Source of the DNA: Jaminaea rosea
Lineage: Eukaryota > Basidiomycota > Exobasidiomycetes > Microstromatales
DNA length: 64,000 bases
Direction of reading: 5' to 3'
Assembly (NCBI RefSeq): GCF_003144245.1
Contig: NW_020289979.1
Span: 434,001-498,000 of the forward strand
The notes beneath the pieces are model-generated. The model saw only the letters and a list, made by a program, of their open reading frames with translations. It was not told where the DNA came from and made no database searches. Shown piece by piece: positions 1 to 11,300 of the stretch (positions are counted from its first letter, which is position 1; each line of letters opens with the position of its first letter). The position numbers and the translations under genes are program-made.

Positions 1-1
1 A

Positions 2-2833
2 GCTGATGTCGAGATGATCCCCCTGCCAACATCTCCTGTCGCAACACCGCGTCGCAAGGCATCGGGCGCCGCCAATACCTCCCTCGGATCAGCTAGCGCT
101 GCTGCCGCCGCTTCCAGCCGAGCCGCGTCTTCGCCGGACCTCCCCCTGTCCCCTCACACGATCCAAACTGTGCGCACCTTCACGTCTCTGGCGCCCATTC
201 TCGACTTTATCATCGACGGCAATGCCCTCGACGCCGGTGCTGGAGGAGGAGCGCAAGGTCGCATTGTTGCAGCCTGTGGCACTGGGCCGGACGGTGCGCT
301 CGCAATCGTCAAGAATGGCGTCACGCTAAATGAAGTTGGCTCACTCGATGTGCCCGACGCCAGGCGCGTGTGGGCTGCTCCTCTCGCTGATGGAAGCTTT
401 GCGCTCGTCTGCGGTTTTGCCGAACATACAGGGGTGCTTGCAATGGGTGGAAGTGGCGTTGAGGATGTGACGGACAAAATCGGGGACGGCAGCTTGGCAC
501 AGAGTCGCACGGTTGGCGCATACGCACTGAGCGGAGGCGACAGATGGATTCACGTCTCTGACAAACGCCTGGCTGTCATTGATGCCGCATCTGGGCAGCA
601 GGTGACGGAGTGGGACCCGTCAGCGACGACGGACGCTGGCTCCGCTGCCATCCTGGCCGTAAGCGTCGAGCGAGACGGTGTCCTCGTCGGACTCAACGGC
701 GGGCGTGTCGTACTGCTCACCGTCGAAGGCGGAGCAGTCCAAGTCGTCGGCTCGCTAACCCTGCCAAACGAGGTCTCGTGCCTTCACATGGTCCACGGCC
801 TCGCTGCCATCGGGCAATGGAACACGAACACCGTGCGTCTCTTCTCTCTGCCCAACTTCCAGGACGTGACGCCAAGCAGCATGAATAGCGAGTCGGGACT
901 GGGAGCTCTGCCTCGTAGCTGTCTCATACACCGCTTTGCCTCCAGTGACGAGTCGACGGCATCCACAGCCCCACTTCATCTTCTCATCGGCCTCTCGACT
1001 GGCGCCGTCCTCTCCTACATCATGTCTCTCCCCACGCCCGACTCCTTCTCTAAGACCATCGGCCTCTTCGACCGCAAGACCTCCGCACTGGGGCGACGCC
1101 CTCTCTACCTCACTCCCTTCCAGACGACACTGGGCAAGGACGCCGTGTTGGCGACGAATGGCGAGTCTTCGACTGTCCTCTGGGCCGGGGAGGGCGGAAG
1201 GATGTCCATGTCGGCGCTTGCATATCCGAATGTTCTCGCAGCTGCACCGCTGAATGCTAGTCGAGCAAACGCAGAGGCAGCCGCTCTGGTGCTCTCCCTG
1301 CCTACTGGCCTGCAAATCAGCTCGGTCAGCGAGATCGACCAGCTGGATATCAGCAAGGTACAGCTCGGCCTTGACAATCCCAATGGAGTCGCTGGCGTTC
1401 AACTGGATGAGCGCGGTGTTGCACAGTACTTTGCCGTCACGACAACCCCCTACAAACCGGAAGGCTCTGCCACTCGTGAGCAACGTGCCTCTAAGCTCCT
1501 TGTCTACGGTGCCGTCGAGCTCGATTGTGTCGCGGAACATGCCCTTTACCCGCAAGAGCGCGCCAACTGTGTCTCATCTATTGTGCTGGATGACCAAGAG
1601 TACATCGTCGTGGGGACGGGCTTCGTCAAGCCGGACGAGACTGAGACGACCGATGGGCGTGTGCTCGGTTTCACACTGGATCGCGGCTCCGGCGGCAAAG
1701 CTCCAGTTCTGCGCAAGGGTTTCGAGCACAACGTCAATGGCAATGTGTACGCGCTGGCGTCCGCGGCCGGCAAGCTGGTTGTTGCCGTCAACTCGGAGGT
1801 GGTCACCTTTGGCTTCATCGACCCTGCGCCGGACAATGAAGAGGACGACTACGCGCAGGAGTACACGGAGCGCCTCTTCCGTCCGCTCTCCAAGTGGGGT
1901 TGCGCATTTGTAGCCTGTACCCTCTCCCCGATTCGGGACCAGCCGGACCGTATTGTCGTCGGCGACGGGTTGCGCTCCCTCTGCGTGTTGCAGGTCGATG
2001 CAGGCTCCTCCGCTTCCTCTACCGGCACGAGCAAGCGCCGCGCTACGGGCCGCCTGACAGAGGTGGCGCGTGACTGTGATCCCTTCTGGACCACGGCCGC
2101 CTCCTCCCTCGATTCTGCAACCCAGACCTTCATTGGAGCGGACATCAGCTTCAACCTCTTTACATCGCAACGGGCCAAGCTTTCTGCCGAGACGAAGAGA
2201 AGGATCGAGCGCGAGGCCGAGAAACGACGGGAGAGGGCTGAGCGTGGTGACTCGAGTGCGCGCCTCGCGAGCTCCAATCAGGCGCCTCTGCCTAATTTGG
2301 TAGACGAGGAGGGGGATTGGAGCCATGTCATGGAGAGGAGGGGTGGGTGGCACTACGGTGATATGATCAATCGCTTTAGGGAGGGAGCACTGGTTGTGCC
2401 CGCCGCTGCCTCCTCCTCCTCCTCCGCCGGCGCTCCAGCATCAGACGAAGGCGGAGCTGCCTTGCCAGCGCCCATCAATCCCCGCCTCATCTTCGCGACT
2501 AGTGCCGGTGCCATAGGCATCATCTCCTCTGTCCCTTCTCCCGCAGTGGGCAAGACTCTGACAGAAGTAGAGCGCAACCTTCGCAGCGTACTTCCCCTCC
2601 CTTTGGGCGGTATCCCCTACGAGGAGTGGCGCACGCTTCGCACAGATCATCGTACGAGCGCACCGGCGGGCTTCCTGGACGGAGACCTGCTTCTGCGTTA
2701 CGTTGGAGCAGAGCTGGGCAATGAGGGCAGGAGGAGGGTACTCCAGGGTGAGGAAGGGAATGGTATAGGCAAGGTTGGGGCTGAGGCGGACGAGGTGGAG
2801 AGATTGTTGGATGGATTGGCAAGGGTCTGCTAG
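2..2833 (+). CDS. DDB1: DNA damage-binding protein 1 (DDB1), 5' partial
   Basis: DDB1 is the triple beta-propeller adaptor of CUL4 ubiquitin ligases and acts mainly in the nucleus. The visible 939 residues from the first Met (base 14) match human DDB1 from about the middle of propeller A to the C-terminus. Landmarks are FTSLAPILDF (human FTNLGPIVDM), LFSLPNF, a segment ending VVGDGLRSLCVLQ (human LVGDLMRSVLLL), IGADISFNLF, LIFATSAGAIGIISS and FLDGDLLLRYV (human FIDGDLIESFL). The frame stays open to the left edge, so the Met at 14 is internal and roughly the first 300 residues lie outside the window. No intron is seen. There is a charged Arg/Glu-rich insert after the NLF motif (about residues 720-780) that human DDB1 lacks. 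The CPSF160 and Rse1 paralogues share the fold, but these motifs fit DDB1 best. The next gene, CSN3, belongs to the same ubiquitin-ligase regulatory axis. Confidence 0.9.
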   Translation, partial: ADVEMIPLPTSPVATPRRKASGAANTSLGSASAAAAASSRAASSPDLPLSPHTIQTVRTFTSLAPILDFIIDGNALDAGAGGGAQGRIVAACGTGPDGALAIVKNGVTLNEVGSLDVPDARRVWAAPLADGSFALVCGFAEHTGVLAMGGSGVEDVTDKIGDGSLAQSRTVGAYALSGGDRWIHVSDKRLAVIDAASGQQVTEWDPSATTDAGSAAILAVSVERDGVLVGLNGGRVVLLTVEGGAVQVVGSLTLPNEVSCLHMVHGLAAIGQWNTNTVRLFSLPNFQDVTPSSMNSESGLGALPRSCLIHRFASSDESTASTAPLHLLIGLSTGAVLSYIMSLPTPDSFSKTIGLFDRKTSALGRRPLYLTPFQTTLGKDAVLATNGESSTVLWAGEGGRMSMSALAYPNVLAAAPLNASRANAEAAALVLSLPTGLQISSVSEIDQLDISKVQLGLDNPNGVAGVQLDERGVAQYFAVTTTPYKPEGSATREQRASKLLVYGAVELDCVAEHALYPQERANCVSSIVLDDQEYIVVGTGFVKPDETETTDGRVLGFTLDRGSGGKAPVLRKGFEHNVNGNVYALASAAGKLVVAVNSEVVTFGFIDPAPDNEEDDYAQEYTERLFRPLSKWGCAFVACTLSPIRDQPDRIVVGDGLRSLCVLQVDAGSSASSTGTSKRRATGRLTEVARDCDPFWTTAASSLDSATQTFIGADISFNLFTSQRAKLSAETKRRIEREAEKRRERAERGDSSARLASSNQAPLPNLVDEEGDWSHVMERRGGWHYGDMINRFREGALVVPAAASSSSSAGAPASDEGGAALPAPINPRLIFATSAGAIGIISSVPSPAVGKTLTEVERNLRSVLPLPLGGIPYEEWRTLRTDHRTSAPAGFLDGDLLLRYVGAELGNEGRRRVLQGEEGNGIGKVGAEADEVERLLDGLARVC

Positions 2834-3093
2834 ACATGGTCCGAGCTTGAGCCTTCGCATCTGTGTCTGTCGAGAGAAATCATGCATCCTTTGTCACCAT
2901 CATTGCCTGCGCAGGAGACAGGCGCGATGTAGCCATCGACCACGTGGTGCAATGCGATGTGGCCCGAGCGCCTGACGATGTCGCTCGAGCTGACGAGGCG
3001 GACTCGGGATTGGCTGGTCCGATTGACCCTTTGCAACGATTCCCCCACCTCTTGCTGAGCGCATCCAAAGCTGATTGCTCTGTTGCGGCCGCA
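2834..3093. other. spacer between DDB1 and CSN3
   Basis: This 260-base stretch holds the DDB1 3' region and the CSN3 leader. The reading frame of CSN3 stays open back to an ATG at 2863, giving a possible 77-residue N-terminal extension. The extension has no family resemblance and I treat it as leader. No other structure was noticed. Confidence 0.5.
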
Positions 3094-5042
3094 ATGAACC
3101 CCTCGAGCGTCGCTCCAGCCAGCGGTGGCAACGACGGGGCTGGAGAGTCTTCCTCCTCCTCCTCCTCTCGTCCTGCGATGCCGACCCTCCAGACGATGGA
3201 CGACATCGTCCAGCTCTCCGTGCAAGCAAGCTCGAGTGCCGACCCTCGTCATGAGACGATCGATGTGCTCCTGCCTGCTCTCGAGGATCTTTGGAACACC
3301 AAGGGAGGGTTTCAAGTCTTCCTGCAGGGAAGCGCCGATCGTAAGGATCCGCTCAGTCTGCTTGACCCGAGGATGCATACTGTAGCCCATCTTTACATCT
3401 TGTGGGCATGACGAGGAGTTTGCGTGCGAGTCCAAACATGAAACAGGCTCGCTGACCATCTTTTCTTTTCCTCTCGTGATAGGACTGCCCGATTACAGCA
3501 CGAGGTCTACATAGCACAGCAGGCTGCTGCTGGGCAACCTGCGGCTTCCTCGTCATCGTCGGCTCCCGGCTCAGCAGCGCCAGCTTCCCTCTCATCAACC
3601 ATCGTTCACGCTCTTCAGAACTTCATGCCGAGCCCAGCAGCCAACCTCATCCTTCTTGGAGGCAGTGGCGCTGGAGGTGCCAAGCTGACTGACCTCGCTC
3701 GCGCAGTCGTGTCCGCCGAGAATCATGGCCTCCTCACTGCACAATTCACCTATGGCATGATTCGCAGCATCTCGCTTTGGCTTTTCCAAGCAGCGCCTGT
3801 TGGTTGCTTGACGACGCTGCACCCTATCTTCATCCAGGTAAGTCGTCAAGTTCGCTCCCTTCCCCTCACCTTTTCGACGGGAACTGACGCAATCTCAATG
3901 GCGCACACGCAGTCCATTCGCCGAGGTGCCGACTCGCCCTCTGCATACGAAGAAGTCCTCAATTTCAATCTCACCAAAGTCGACCGCAGCATCACCCCTC
4001 TTCGCCCCTTAGACGTCATCGAGTACTTCTTTGCAGCTGGAGACGCCTGCCATCAACTCGCCAGCGGCTCCCCTGCGCGCATCTCTGCCTTGCTGGAAAG
4101 GTCCAAGCAAATGTTCGAACAATGCCTCACGGCCCCCGTCCACCGAGTACCTCACGACCTGCAGATTCGAGCAGCCGCTCGCTGGACGTTACTCGTGCTG
4201 GGAACCACTGACGAGCCCAGAGTGGGCGGTAATATTTCCCTCCCAGCGCACACGAGTATCGCCGTTCAGCGCGCCTGGAAACGTCACAGTGGGCCCTACG
4301 CCGGTCTCGAGGACCTCTTCACCTCACGCAGGCGAAGCGCCGCTGCCGTCAACGAGCTGCGCACCTACGTGGTTAACAATGCGCAGGTTTGGGAGAGGGA
4401 TGGAACCCAGGGTCTGGTGCGATGGCTGGTCGAGGCTAGGCACCCTATCGTGAGGGTGAGCAGGTTGGGCGAGACTTTCACTAGGCTGAAGGTCAAGGAT
4501 GTGGTGCAAATGCTGGAAATTGGGGCACGGGAGAGCGAGACGCAGGAGGCGCTGGCAAAGAGGGTCAGGGAGATGATCGAGCATTGGATTGGAGAATTCC
4601 AGCTCAAGGGCGCCAAGCTGGACCCGCCTTCCGTGGCTGGCAATGGAGAAGCTGCCATGGACGGCCAAGCTATTCTCTCCTTCAACGTCGCGCCTGTAGG
4701 TGAGAGCGACTACTACTCCTCGCTCTCCTTTCTCGATAATCTGCAGCGCCAGATGGAAGATCTACAGCGCTGCAATGCCCACATCGAGTACAAGGAGCGC
4801 AATTTGGCGCGCAGCAAGGGCTTTGTGGCGAAGATGCAAAGTGGGGCTGCTTTGGGAAGGGGAGGCAACGGGCCTGGTGGCGGGATGATGGGGATGACGG
4901 GAATGGGAATGGGTGGCGGAATGGGAAGGTTTGACGATGATGAGGGTGAAGGTGAGTACAGGAGCGGAGGGATGGTAGGAAGGAAAGACGACGCTGACAT
5001 TCGATCCTCGACTTGATTTGCACAGATGTCTTTGGCCCGTAG
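3094..5042 (+). CDS. CSN3: COP9 signalosome subunit 3 (CSN3), four exons
   Basis: CSN3 is a PCI-domain subunit of the COP9 signalosome, which removes NEDD8 from cullins. Exons are 3094-3401, 3483-3837, 3913-4951 and 5026-5042 (1719 nt, 572 residues, in frame). Family matches include a GDACHQLAS segment (human FAGLCHQLTN) with the following helix, and VWERDGTQGLVRW (human TFTRDNNMGLVKQ) leading into the PCI/winged-helix part, which ends at ILSFNVAP. A helical tail LDNLQRQMEDLQRCNAHIEYKERNL follows in two parts, as in human CSN3. After it comes a Gly/Met-rich low-complexity tail absent from the 423-residue human protein. Intron 2 (75 nt) is a multiple of three with no stop. The last exon is only 17 nt and encodes VFGP plus the stop; if intron 3 is retained, translation ends instead at 5016. 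The start at 3094 was chosen as the last Met before conserved sequence. Confidence 0.83.
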
Positions 5043-5399
5043 AGCAGCGCATCGACTGGCGTAGGGGTCAACATGACCGATCCTGCATAACAGCTTCTCT
5101 TTCTTTCGTCCACCTTGAGCGTCTGAGCAACACACAGTCTCATCATCCCAGCCATCGATGTCAATCCATATCCTTCTCTCCGCGCGCAAACGACCGAACA
5201 CCTCGCATCCGTTTGTGGTCTAGTCTAGCTTTGCAAATTGTGGCACGGAGAGAAGAAGAGATACAGATTGGCCGGAATGCATTAGGAGGCTAAGGGACGA
5301 GAATGTGATCTAGAGATCGCGTGTGAGGCTGCGGTCGTGAGAAAAGGGAATAAATGTCCGTTGCGACTCTTGGTCGTCATTGAATCGTGTTCAGGTGTC
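5043..5399. other. convergent 3' spacer, CSN3 / CCH1
   Basis: These 357 bases separate the CSN3 stop from the CCH1 stop on the opposite strand and must hold both 3' ends. I see no RNA gene, repeat or credible small protein here. Confidence 0.5.
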
Positions 5400-8300
5400 T
5401 TATCCGCCACGCCCCTGTTGAGTCATATAGCCCAGGTCGTACCAGCTTCCACCGGCATCACCGCCCGTCGTGCCATTACCGTCATCCTCCGGACTCAAGG
5501 ATCGCTTTTCTTCGTCCTCTTCAGCGTTTGCGTCTCGTTGGTCGCCCCTCTCAAAGAGGGACGAAGTCGCCATCGGCCGGAGCGGGGAGGGCGAGATGGA
5601 TCTGGTCGGCGCCAATCCTTCCCTGCCTCTGCTTGGGCTACCTTGTACTCGCGAGGGAGAGCTAGACGGAGAGGAAGAAGCCTGCCCGCCTCCACCAAGG
5701 AAGTGACGCTGCCTCTGCCCCGGCGAGGCGGTGACCGAGTGACCCGTGGACGAAGACGAGGAGCCCCCTTGCCCTGCTGCACTCCTTCCAGACGCCGAGG
5801 CTGCTGAACCAGAGCTGCGCGCCACGACGCTGACGCGGCGCATCATCTTGCCCCACGCCGAGTCGCCAAACTGCTCCAGCTGGGGAGAAGCGCGACGCTC
5901 CAGCTCCTCGAAGGAGGGACCGGATCCCACAGCCAGGGAGGAGCTGGTAGCGTTGAGGTTGAGATTGTCGTGCGAGGATGAGGAAGGCGAGAACAGTAGA
6001 CTCGTCGACGAGCCGCCCATACCCGCTGCTCCCGTGGGACCTTCGGCGCCCAGGCGATGGCGAGAGGGCGAGGAGGGTAGACTGCCGTTGCCGCTTACTG
6101 AGGAGGTGTCCAGCCTAAGGCCTGGTTGACCAGCTGAGCGAGCCGTGCTGTCCCTTTCGTCGTCATCGTCGTCGTCGTCGTAGTTATTATCATCGTCGAC
6201 CGTGATGATGGGCACATTCTCTGACCTGACACTATTGTGACCCACCGACGACTTGGCCGCAGCCATCATCTCGGCGCTGGCCCTCTGCCTCTCCGCCCGG
6301 AGCAGGTTGAAACGGTAGCGCAGATACGTCGTCGCCATGACGCCGCGCACCCTCTCCAAATTGATTCGATCATCAATACGCTCGTTGATCACCCGTCGAT
6401 CCAGCAACTCCTGCGGCCCCAGCGCGACATCATCGTCGATGAGCTTGTAGTGAGCGATCAGCGTCAGCATGTCTTGGAAGGAGATGCATCCCGCCGATGC
6501 CCCGCCATTGGTGTCGGCAAGGATGCATGCCTCATGGTAGATGCGATTGAACCGCTCGCGACGCTCGTGTAGGTCTGTGGCGTCAACCGTGTTGATGAGG
6601 TGGTGTAGCCGCTTCACATTAATGCCATCAATGCGCCGGGCATGGTCATAGCCAGCTCCCAGTCCTCCCTTCGAGCCAGCAGGCGGCCAAGGGAAGGCAG
6701 AGCCAGAACCCGGCTCCTTTATTGGGCTGACGGCGCGTAGCCTACTCATCATGCCGCCCTTTCTCTGCGTACTCGCCAAGCTCGTCATGGACGCCCGCTC
6801 GTCGCCTACAGCCGCTTCGCGGAGCACCGGCAGGGCAAGCTCGTCCGGGTACATGCGTAGCTCAAACTTGCCCGGCAGAGCAGCAAAGAAGGCCGTGAGC
6901 TTGTCCTTTGGCAGGTAAGCGCTTGTGCCAACCACATCGAACCAGGCTTTCTTGAAGCCGCGCATGTCTTCGCGTCCGAGGATGGGCTTGCCACCGAGCT
7001 GGAAGATGTACGAGAAGTTTTCGACGACGGTACCAGTGAACACTGCGCAACGGAAGGAGAACAGGGGAAGAGAAGTCAGCTCGGTGTGAGCGAGTGTGGA
7101 TATCGCGCCACTCACTGTTCAAGAAGATATACATCGACGTGACGTTCCAGGCAATGAAGAGGAAGTACGCCCATCCCGTGGATCCACAATCCGTCTCAAG
7201 ATAGTTGGCCGAAGGGGTACAACTTGGTGGTTCGACCGTGTAGTCGTGCATGTATCCATTCCACCCTTCACCCGTACTCATCATCGAGAGGAAGATGAGC
7301 GTGAGCGGTAGGGAGGAGAAGTTCTTTGCGTACGACTCCGGACCGATGTACCCCCACTTGGTCAGGCCGAAGATCTCGACGAACATGATGGCGAAGAAGA
7401 AGAAGAAGCACAACCAGAGGCCCAGGAGGGAGACGATGGCCGGAAGACCGGAAACGGCCGTCTTGAGGAGCTGATTGAGACCATTGTGCTTAGCGACCAA
7501 CTTGAGGGTCGCAGCGGTGAGGAAGACTTTCTGCAGCTGGATGTTCGCTTGCACCGGCTGCGAGGTGCTCAATAGCGGTATGCTGTTCGCCACGATGCCT
7601 ACGACGACAATCGAGTCGAAGATGCACCAGGCGCTGCGACGGAAGGAGTTCCATCCTAGCCCTGCGAGGCGGATCAGTACGTCGATGCCGTAGACGATGG
7701 CAAATACGAGGTAGATGCCGTCACGGATACGTTCGGCTGATGCATCCTGATCGTAGGCCTGCGTGCAGAGCGTGACGATGTTCAGGATGTAAAGCATCGT
7801 CATCATCCTACTCCACCAATCATGTTTGCGCGTCGCGCGATCGTAGCACCATTGCCTCAGTCGATCCGTTGGTCTTGCAGCTGGCCGTTTGGAGGGCCTC
7901 TGCCTCGAGATGAGCCGTTTGAGGTCAATCCACTGCCTCTGCTCCGTGGAAAAGAATGCTGCGCCCGTCGCCGACTGGAAGCCCTCGATGATGACGCTAA
8001 CGAAAAGCGTGAGGACAAAAATTGCGCCGATCAAGTTGTAGATGACGAAGAAGAGGGCGTTGACCTGCCTCGCGTCCTGTTGGGGCTGCTGGTTCCTTCC
8101 CACGATAGCCATCGCTGCGGTCATGACGTCTATCCAGCCTTCTAGACTGACAATCTCGAACAAGATGAGCAGCGCAGACTTGAAGTCGTCGAACGAGTAG
8201 CTCGACCCCTCGACAGGGTTCTGCCACACTCGCGGAGCGAGAAAGGTCCATTCGGAGGGCGAAGCATAGTACTCGCCAACACAATCGCTCTTGAAGAGGA

Positions 8301-11300
8301 TCGCGTTGCTCGTGTCTGTGCAGCCATAGAGGAGGCCAGAGAAGAGGTTCTGGCCCCAGACGGCGAAGGGAATGATGTACAGAATGGCGAGGATGGACGC
8401 ATCGACGAAGCGACCGCCTCCAATGATGAGGTTCTCGAAGGTGGACCGCATACGGGCTGACAAGTTGATGAGGCGCAGAGCTCGGAAGGCTCGGATCGCT
8501 CGCGTAAAGCGGCTCACTCCGCCGATGACGACTAGCTCCGTGGTTACGTTGATGACTAAGGTGGCCAGGACCAGCAGGTCGAGCAAGTTCCAGGGCGAGA
8601 GCAGGTACGCATTGGGCGTGAAAGCAAATCCATCTGCCACGACCTTGATGGCGAACTCGGCAAAGAAGACGAGCGAAAGGAAAAGCTCCGCCAACGAGAA
8701 CCACGAATCGCGCTTGAAGCCGTGCCTTGCGTACCACTCCTTACGGTAAAGCGGTGAGGCGACGCCAGCAACGATGACGGACGCGACGATGGCCATGAAG
8801 ATGATGATCTGCGTAATGAAGAGACGCCGTCGACTGTGCTGTCGACCAAAGATACGCTCGCCGTGAGCTGCGGGCACCATGCTCTGACAGAAGCGCCGGA
8901 AGCGGCTGTGGTTGCTGAAAAGCCAAAGCGATTTGTCGAAGGACGGGTGCTCATTGATCGCCTTCGCCATGGCTATGCGCGGATTCTCCTCGTGGTGTGC
9001 GATGTGAGCTGCGTCGATCTCTCGTTGCGTGGGCTTTTCGCTGAGCAAGCCGAGATCGGAGCGCATCCTGTTGAGCTGGCGCTCCCTCGCAAAGATGCGA
9101 GCGGCTGCATCGTCATCTGCGGCTACCTCGTACATCGAGGGCTGACGAGCAGAGCGACGAGCTTGAAGCATCTCATTGCCGTGTAACGAGGCGCGAATGG
9201 CGCGCTGCCGAACCGTGTCGAGGGGCACCGAGCGATCCTCGGGAGCATCGAGGCGGAGAATGCGACGCACGGTGACGAGCATCTCACCGCCACGGTCAAG
9301 GAAGCGCTCCAAAGCCGTGAGCTGCTTTCCCATCTGCTTCTTGGCAAGTCGAGCGCGTGCGCCAGCGGACCGCTGAGCTCGTTCGCGAGAAGGAGCGTGC
9401 CCGTCCATACTTCGAGCGATGGCCTCCGTATGCGAGTCGACCGAAGAATCATTTGCCACTGACTGGTTGAGGATGGCAGCATTGCGGGCCTTGAGGTAGC
9501 GGTACGGCGAGAGGCTATGCAGCAGGCGCCCGGTCAATGACGTCGACTTTGGCTCGATACGCTTGAGGTAATGGTCCAGCTGTTGGCGTCTTCGCTCCGC
9601 CTCAGAGAAGGAGAAGCCTTCATTGATGACAGCAATGAACATCTGCAGCACGATGAAGTTGGCGAAGAGGAACCATCCACCAATGAAGAGACCAGCAATG
9701 ACGGCTTGCTTGAACTGCGACTCATCGGAGATGACGTCAAACAGGACATCGTTCCAATTCTCGCTCGAGAAGATCTGATACATGGCAAGGTAGCCATTGT
9801 AGATCTGCTTGAAAGTCATCTGGACCGATTCGCCGTCGCTCTCTGCCTGAATGTCTCCGCGGAAAAGCTGAACGGCGACCAATGATGCCAGACCGACCAT
9901 GAGGAGGAGAAAGACGATCATGTTCAGTAAGCCGCTGAGGGATCCGAAGACACGGAGCAGCAGTCGCTCCATCCTAGGCACGGCGATGATGACGCGGTAG
10001 AAGCGCTGTAGCTGGAAGATGGTGAGCCACGGATAGACGGCCGACATCTTGATGGCGGGGATCTGGATAATTGAAGTGATGACGCAGAGACCCAGATCGA
10101 CCTTGTTACGGCCGCTGCGGTGTCCATTGAAGAAGGAGCGCCAATCGTCGTCGAGAAGGTAGCTGAGGAAGCGGAGGATAATCTCGCAGTCAAACGCGAT
10201 TGTGAAGTAGAGCTCGGCGGTCACGACCATTTGTGTCGCTTCGGCTGTGTTGTACGACGCACCCGTCGCTTGAAGACCAAGACTGCCAATGATGGCTAGG
10301 AGCCAAATGTAGTACGTGTAGCCCCAGAAGCGCTTGTAGACATTGGCAACCTTCTTGCGACGTAGCCTCGACCTACTCTGCTCCTCCTTCGCCTGTACAG
10401 CCGCAGCCTCGTCAATGTTCTTGTTGGAAAAGGCCGATTGATGAGTCTGCGACGAAATGGTGGCGAATGAGTTGGTGATCACCGCGACGAACAGATTGGC
10501 AAGCCAGAAATTGAGGAGGATGAGACCGAAGATAAAGAAGAGGCATGACACGAAGAAGTCGGCATCGATCATGTCGTACATGACGCCTGACCAGCCGTTG
10601 GACGAGATGATGATGACGACCTCGAGGAGGGACGTGAAGATGTTGTCGAAGGACTGGCTGTTTTCGTTCGGGTTCGAGGCAGCTTCGATGCACATCTGGC
10701 CGAGCGGGCAAATGAAGCCCTTTGCTCCGATTGGAGACTGTCGTCCGTCTGCTTGGATGTGATTGCGCTTGGTCGCGGTTTCATCGTACCAGCCACCACA
10801 TATCTGGCTCAGCGTATAATTCTGGCCCGGCTCGGAGTTGATGCCCTCGTTGAGATCGCCGACCCACACGCAAGACCGACGATACGACCCCTTGAATGAC
10901 TGGATGCCGATGATGGAGAAGAGAATCATGGCGAAGAGCGTGAAAAAGAGCACGTTGGAGAGGAGCGGCGCTGCTAGCTTCAAGCTCTGCAAGATCGTTG
11001 ATGTGCCCGATGTGACGGTCAGGAGGCGCGCTACGCGGAGCACTGAGAGGGCCTTAAAGATGTAGATGTGATGGCTCGGCGTGCTCTCCTGGCCAATGAT
11101 GGCGAGGACGAAGGAGATCCAAAAAGCCACAACGGCAATGAGGTCGACTCGATTCCAGCTGTGGCGCAAGTAGGCGTAATTGTTCGTCTGCGCTCGCTGT
11201 ACGATTATGGCCGACGAGAATGGGATCGCCTTCTCTTTCATGCTGCGCAGAATCTTGGACGACTCGCGTGAGGCGGGCTCACTGGACGCAGCTGTCGTTG

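Noticed and set aside
755-1555. 266-codon open frame on the minus strand inside DDB1
   Set aside because: Antisense shadow of a GC-rich coding region; no family resemblance.
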